NCBI GenBank assembly: GCA_021234155.1
Contig: JAJEKV010000066.1
Coordinates: 5,047,063 to 5,111,062, forward strand
Direction: 5' to 3'
Length of the DNA stretch: 64,000 bases
Source of the DNA: Isoetes taiwanensis
Taxonomy: Eukaryota > Streptophyta > Lycopodiopsida > Isoetales > Isoetaceae
Position 1 is the first letter of the stretch. Each line of letters begins with the position of its first letter. This document shows positions 59,820 through 64,000 of the stretch, piece by piece. Under the pieces are notes generated by a model that saw nothing but the letters and a program-made list of their open reading frames with translations, had not been told where the DNA came from and searched no databases. A program made the translations under genes and the position numbers.

Positions 59820-59965
59820 ACTGTATGTTTAAAAACGCTTTTTAAGATTTGAAGATTTTAAAAAATTTTGAAAAAATCTTAAACACGATTTTTATACAAA
59901 AATCCTCAAAAATCCTTAAAAATCTTTAAAAATCCTTAAAAAATCCTTAGATCGTGATTTTTTTA
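59820..59965. repeat. AAAATCCTT low-complexity tract
   Basis: AAATCCTTAAAAATC words repeat several times, preceded by AGATTTTAAAAAATTTTG. Simple-sequence DNA; a similar word (AAAATCCTTTTTAAAAA) recurs near 60210. Confidence 0.65.
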
Positions 59966-61704
59966 TCCAAACATGTGATATTCTTGAACTTATTTATCTT
60001 TGTATATAGAATTCTTATATATCTAAACTTCTATAATAATGTAATTCTAAACTTTCGAGAGTTGCATGGGCAAAATAGCTATGATATCTTTGTACTTGAA
60101 CTTAATAAGCTTCTGATTTACTTGTTGGCATGCTACCTTTGATAGCAAATATGTCCGGGAGCAAAAGCAGCCGCAAAAGAATGCAATTTTGTTTTTGGCC
60201 ATACCAAATCATAAAATCCTTTTTAAAAACATGAAGATTTTATAAAGTAATTTAAAAATAAAAATGGGTTTTGCACAACATTGAAAAAGCATCACCCAAT
60301 GAGTACGTGAAGAAGCGTAAACATATAGAAAATAGGACGAACTAAAACAATATATAAAGGCGTAGGGTGGGAAGCAAATCTGACAAGGAAAGAGATGTTG
60401 CCAGAGAAGATGCCAATAACTAGTTACACAATGACGAAAGTACATATATAGCTGCTCGCCCCCGGCCCCAGTAATAACGAACCGAGGCTCTGACGATGCC
60501 ATATTACTATTTATAAGGATTTAGCACTTGTTTCACATGCAAATCTCGCCAAAAATCCCATCTTCATATTCTCGCTATGGAGGAATGTTTGAATCTCTTG
60601 TAAAAGAAGTACTTTCAATATTTCGTTAACTATAACTCCAATTTAGATTGTGAATAGTAGACAAAGTAACTTATGTAGATCTTAGTATTCTATATTGCCA
60701 CTACCAAAAATTGTCTTCTTTATTCAATTCAAGAAGAAACATTCCCATATTGTTGAGGAAATTGAATGATAATCTATGCTAACATCTAGTTTTCCTTAAA
60801 AGACCTAGATTGTGTTAGAACTTTTCAATACTTTTGCATCGCTCTTCTAAATTAAATACAAATGAATTGCAACTGGCGATTTCGCTGCATGTGCACTATG
60901 AAAAGTGGATCAATAAATTAAAACTCATACACCAAATTCAAATAGTACTAATGTGATCTAATTCAAACTACTCCAGATTGGCATAGCATTTGATTTGATT
61001 TGTGCAAAATATATATAGGCCTCGCATTTTCATTCGAATTTATCGATGTCTCCTCACAACACCTACGCTTCGGGTCCCCAATTTCCTCCCACATGCCTTT
61101 CAATTTTTTTTTCTCATTCAAATTGTTATCTCTAATCCATCAACCCATATGACAAATCATATCAGGTCTCCAGCTGGTCTGCAATCCCAGCTGGGAAATC
61201 CCACCCCTGTGAAATCCAACGGATGTTGCCACTTCTCAAAACAACAAAGCAGCGTCTCTTAGAATAAAATAAAGCAGATAAGCATTCAAAGATACCAAAG
61301 ACAAGTATATTAAGATCCTCTATATCTCATGGTTCATAAGGAGCATGTAGGAAAAGATGCAAGACTAATATGCACTAAACACAAAATATATTCTCTACAC
61401 CCTAATAACAAACATAAAATATATCTATGGAAGTACCTGTTCTGTTGGATAAAACGCAATCACTATCGACATGTTCCAAGAAGAATGAGTATGTTAAGGA
61501 TCGTTCGCAGATTGAACCTGCCCACATCAAGGGGAATAAATATGCCATGGCATGATCGTTAACAGAAGGGAAAATTGCTTTTCCATATTCCACTTGTAAA
61601 TACATAGCTACGAAGAGCTTAGTGTGAGCCCCAATCGCGGGGCACGAAATCTGGTGGCATCCATACGAATCGACCACTGGCATACCATCTCATCCAAATC
61701 ATAG
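59966..61704. other. No recognisable gene
   Basis: AT-rich intergenic sequence. The longest frames (97 codons at 60209-60502 reverse; 86 codons at 61002-61262 forward) have no motif support. Confidence 0.45.
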
Positions 61705-64000
61705 AAAGAATAGAATAGAATAGAATATGATTTTATCGTCCACGGAGACCAACTGGCCTATGGGACCCAAGTAACAAAGAGAGAGCAAAGAAAGATGGCC
61801 ACTGTGATTGTGGGAACCCCCTACCAAGGGTTTTGGAAAAAGTTTTCGGGAAAAACCTTAGTAGTAATAAGGATGCCGACATAATCAGCATGTGCTTATA
61901 TACATAATCAGCGCATACCGCTAAGCATGCCCATTGTGGGGCATAATCCGAGTCCACAGATTCATTACTCGAGGTACTATCCTCCAAGCCTGCTGCAGGC
62001 CGCTCGCGAGGCTTCCGCGCAAGGCCTCGGAGCAAGGCCAAATCCACCGAAAGCATACCAGCCCGGATATGCTCAGACACGGGATGTGCCCGAGGGCGTG
62101 ACTTTCTTATCCTCAATGGCGCTCGCTGGATGTGCGATTGACAGACTGCCCTCACGCGCCTCCCTAATCCATCTCCTCGGCTCCTTACCGCGGAGGTGGT
62201 GTGTACCTGTACAATGGAAGTAAATTGACTTCAAGGCTTTTCATGGGTAGATGGGTGCATGTGTAGTGGTGGGCCCCTCGTGAGCATGGGATTAACCCCG
62301 CTTATCGACACTCCGCTTACCTTGATATGTGATGTGGCCTCTCAGATCCCAAAGCTTGGCCATGAAGGCAATCCAAGTAATGCTTCAAGGGCAAGGCTTC
62401 CTTTGGTGTGTGTATGCACCGTCTTACATCTCTGGTGGTGCCCGCACATCCATAGCGAACCATTAATCGGCCGCTTTGTCTTTCCAGCAGTTTTGAGTCG
62501 CGCTCCATCACCACCGCCAAAGCAAGGCTGGGCAGTCGCGCTTCATCCACAGCCACCTTCGAAGTAAATACGTGACGCTCAAATATGTTCTCTCAGGAAT
62601 GGAAGTGAAGCCTGCCTTCTCCGGAGCAAGATCCGAGCATGGGACCGCGGATTTCCACTCCCAAAGGCCCTGCCAAGAAGGCCTTTTGTACCGGCCTAGA
62701 TCGCTCCGTGGTAGGGATATCACCGCCCCTACACCCTCGGTGTGGCCCATAGAGGAGGACTGCCCAAACCAAGGCTCCCTCAACAAGTGTGCCCTCGTGA
62801 CTCCCCATGCATACGCCAGACCGTTGTTTTGTATTGTATACGTGGCTTTCAAACTCAGAAAGTGACCCGTGAACCCGATGGATGCAATCCCAGCGTGTGG
62901 TAGTAGAAACTCAATGCCCAAATACTTATAAGATCGAGCCACCCCCACTACCCTACTCTCGCAAGTGAATGAGGGAAGGCGCGGGGTGCCGGATGATGGG
63001 ACCAAGAAGACTTTGTCTTGGGCCAAGCTAACTCTCGCGTCGCTGAACTGGGCGTAAAGTGTCCAAAGCATCCAGTGCGCTGCATATCCTCGGGGTATAT
63101 GCGAAGGTGTCAACATCACGCGATATATGAGTCGATTATGTGGTGCATCAATCGAAGGCCTTCCCCTCGGGTATAGTTCTCATAGCCATTCTTCTAGCCG
63201 GGTCAATGTACAAAGTTTCTAAGAGCGCTTCGTGATAGAGGCAGCCCCGGCGCATCCTTAATGCTACTAACAACGGCTCCCGCATGCTGTGAGACTCCAC
63301 CGGAAAGCAAGCCCTCTCATAGTCCGTGATATAGCATCTCCTCGCAAGTTTTATCAAATCCCTAAATGGGTTCTTAATCTATCCCACAACTTATCCCGAG
63401 GCATCGTCAAGCCTTTAAGTAAACCTTACAAGCACAGATGTATTCTGCCATTCCGCTATCCTCTATGAGTGTTCGGCAGAGGAAGATATGGTCAATAGTA
63501 GAATGCCGCATAAGTTCGGCCTCACAAGTGAGGGCCTGCATCTCCATCCCTCCTACCTAAAGTGGGTCAATCGGCCAGCCAAGAATCCCTAAGCAACTTG
63601 GCAAAGACGCCGAATCCCACTCATACGGTACGATAGTTATCGGGCCGCGGGGGTCCCCCGCTTGTATATGGGCACAACTCACCGTAGTCCAAAGCCATGG
63701 GAAGCCCTCTTGTAATGCCCTCATAAGAGTCGGTCCCGCGCATCTCATTGGGGCCCTACTAATTTGAGAAGTCTTCCTCACCGCTACTATCCAAATCTGA
63801 TGCCTTCCCCAAGCATGAGGGCGCTAGTGTGCCCATTATGACATCCCTTCAAGAATGACTGCTATAGGCTCGCTCAAGGAGGTAATCGGGTGCCCTCGGC
63901 CTTCCCATTGGGTCAAGGCATGTACCACGTAAAGGCTCCCACCCCATTGTTCCGGGTAATATTTCCCTGTGGGTCATGTGCTACTCAAGACCTTCTCCAA
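61705..64000 (-). mobile_element. LINE with RT C-terminus and (TATTC)n 3' tail, cut by the window end
   Basis: The reverse strand shows the RT thumb region in 62508-63119, with MLWTLYAQFSDARVSLAQDK, and SYKYLGIEF near 62920; the parallel segments at 2.9-3.9 kb are NLAKSK and YKYLGVEIS. Earlier RT parts (63148-63781) are fragmented by frame changes. The 3' part runs on as untranslated or decayed sequence, ending in GGGTCCCATAGGCCAGTTGG, then GTCTCCGTGGACGATAAAA and a pentamer tail (TATTC)n at 61705-61727. The tail type replaces poly(A). The 5' end lies outside the window. Confidence 0.75.

Overview
The window is nuclear DNA from a land plant with a large, repeat-rich genome. The evidence is spliced eukaryotic genes with GT-AG introns, plant-type gene families (thylakoidal processing peptidase, plant-type glutaminyl cyclase, puromycin-sensitive-like M1 aminopeptidase, a PPR relic) and decayed Ty3/gypsy, Ty1/copia and LINE retrotransposons. 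A fern or other seed-free plant is plausible from the style of the repeats and PPR relic, but the sequence alone does not fix the species.

Layout. 0-1.4 kb: two short tandem-repeat clusters. 1.4-2.4 kb (-): a signal-peptidase gene of the thylakoidal processing peptidase type in one uninterrupted ORF. 2.9-8 kb: a LINE reverse-transcriptase relic, a PPR relic, a Ty3-like protease relic and a reverse-oriented LINE 3' end with poly(A). 9.4-10.3 kb (-): a decayed protein-kinase copy. 10.3-14.5 kb: no recognisable gene. 14.5-15.6 kb (+): a LINE 3' end. 15.8-24.3 kb: a chromodomain Ty3/gypsy element (5' LTR, PBS, gag, protease, RT, RNase H, integrase, chromodomain, 3' LTR) plus an extra LTR-like copy upstream. 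25.4-30.1 kb (+): an 11-exon glutaminyl cyclase gene. 35.0-39.7 kb (-): a 19-exon M1 aminopeptidase gene, convergent with the cyclase. 40.2-40.4 kb: three copies of a CACGTGTCCATGAT motif upstream of the aminopeptidase. 42.5-43.7 kb: a tandem array of ~305-bp units that carry a tRNA-like B box. 47.2-48.2 kb: a Tourist/Harbinger-like inverted-repeat element. 51.8-56.7 kb (-): a complete but dead Ty1/copia element. 61.7-64 kb (-): a LINE with a pentanucleotide-repeat tail; truncated 3' ends of the same family lie at 38.9, 41.7 and 57.6 kb.

Three recognisable genes (peptidase, cyclase, aminopeptidase) all act on protein N-termini; cyclase and aminopeptidase are direct neighbours. Both spliced genes have well conserved exons and splice sites but are broken by single-base indels, mostly at short homopolymers. 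Differences at CAG/CTG triplets between paired repeat copies raise the same question of sequence accuracy. No clearly new defence or metabolic system was found. The most unusual structures are the tRNA-like tandem array, the (TATTC)n-tailed LINE family and the motif triplication upstream of the aminopeptidase.
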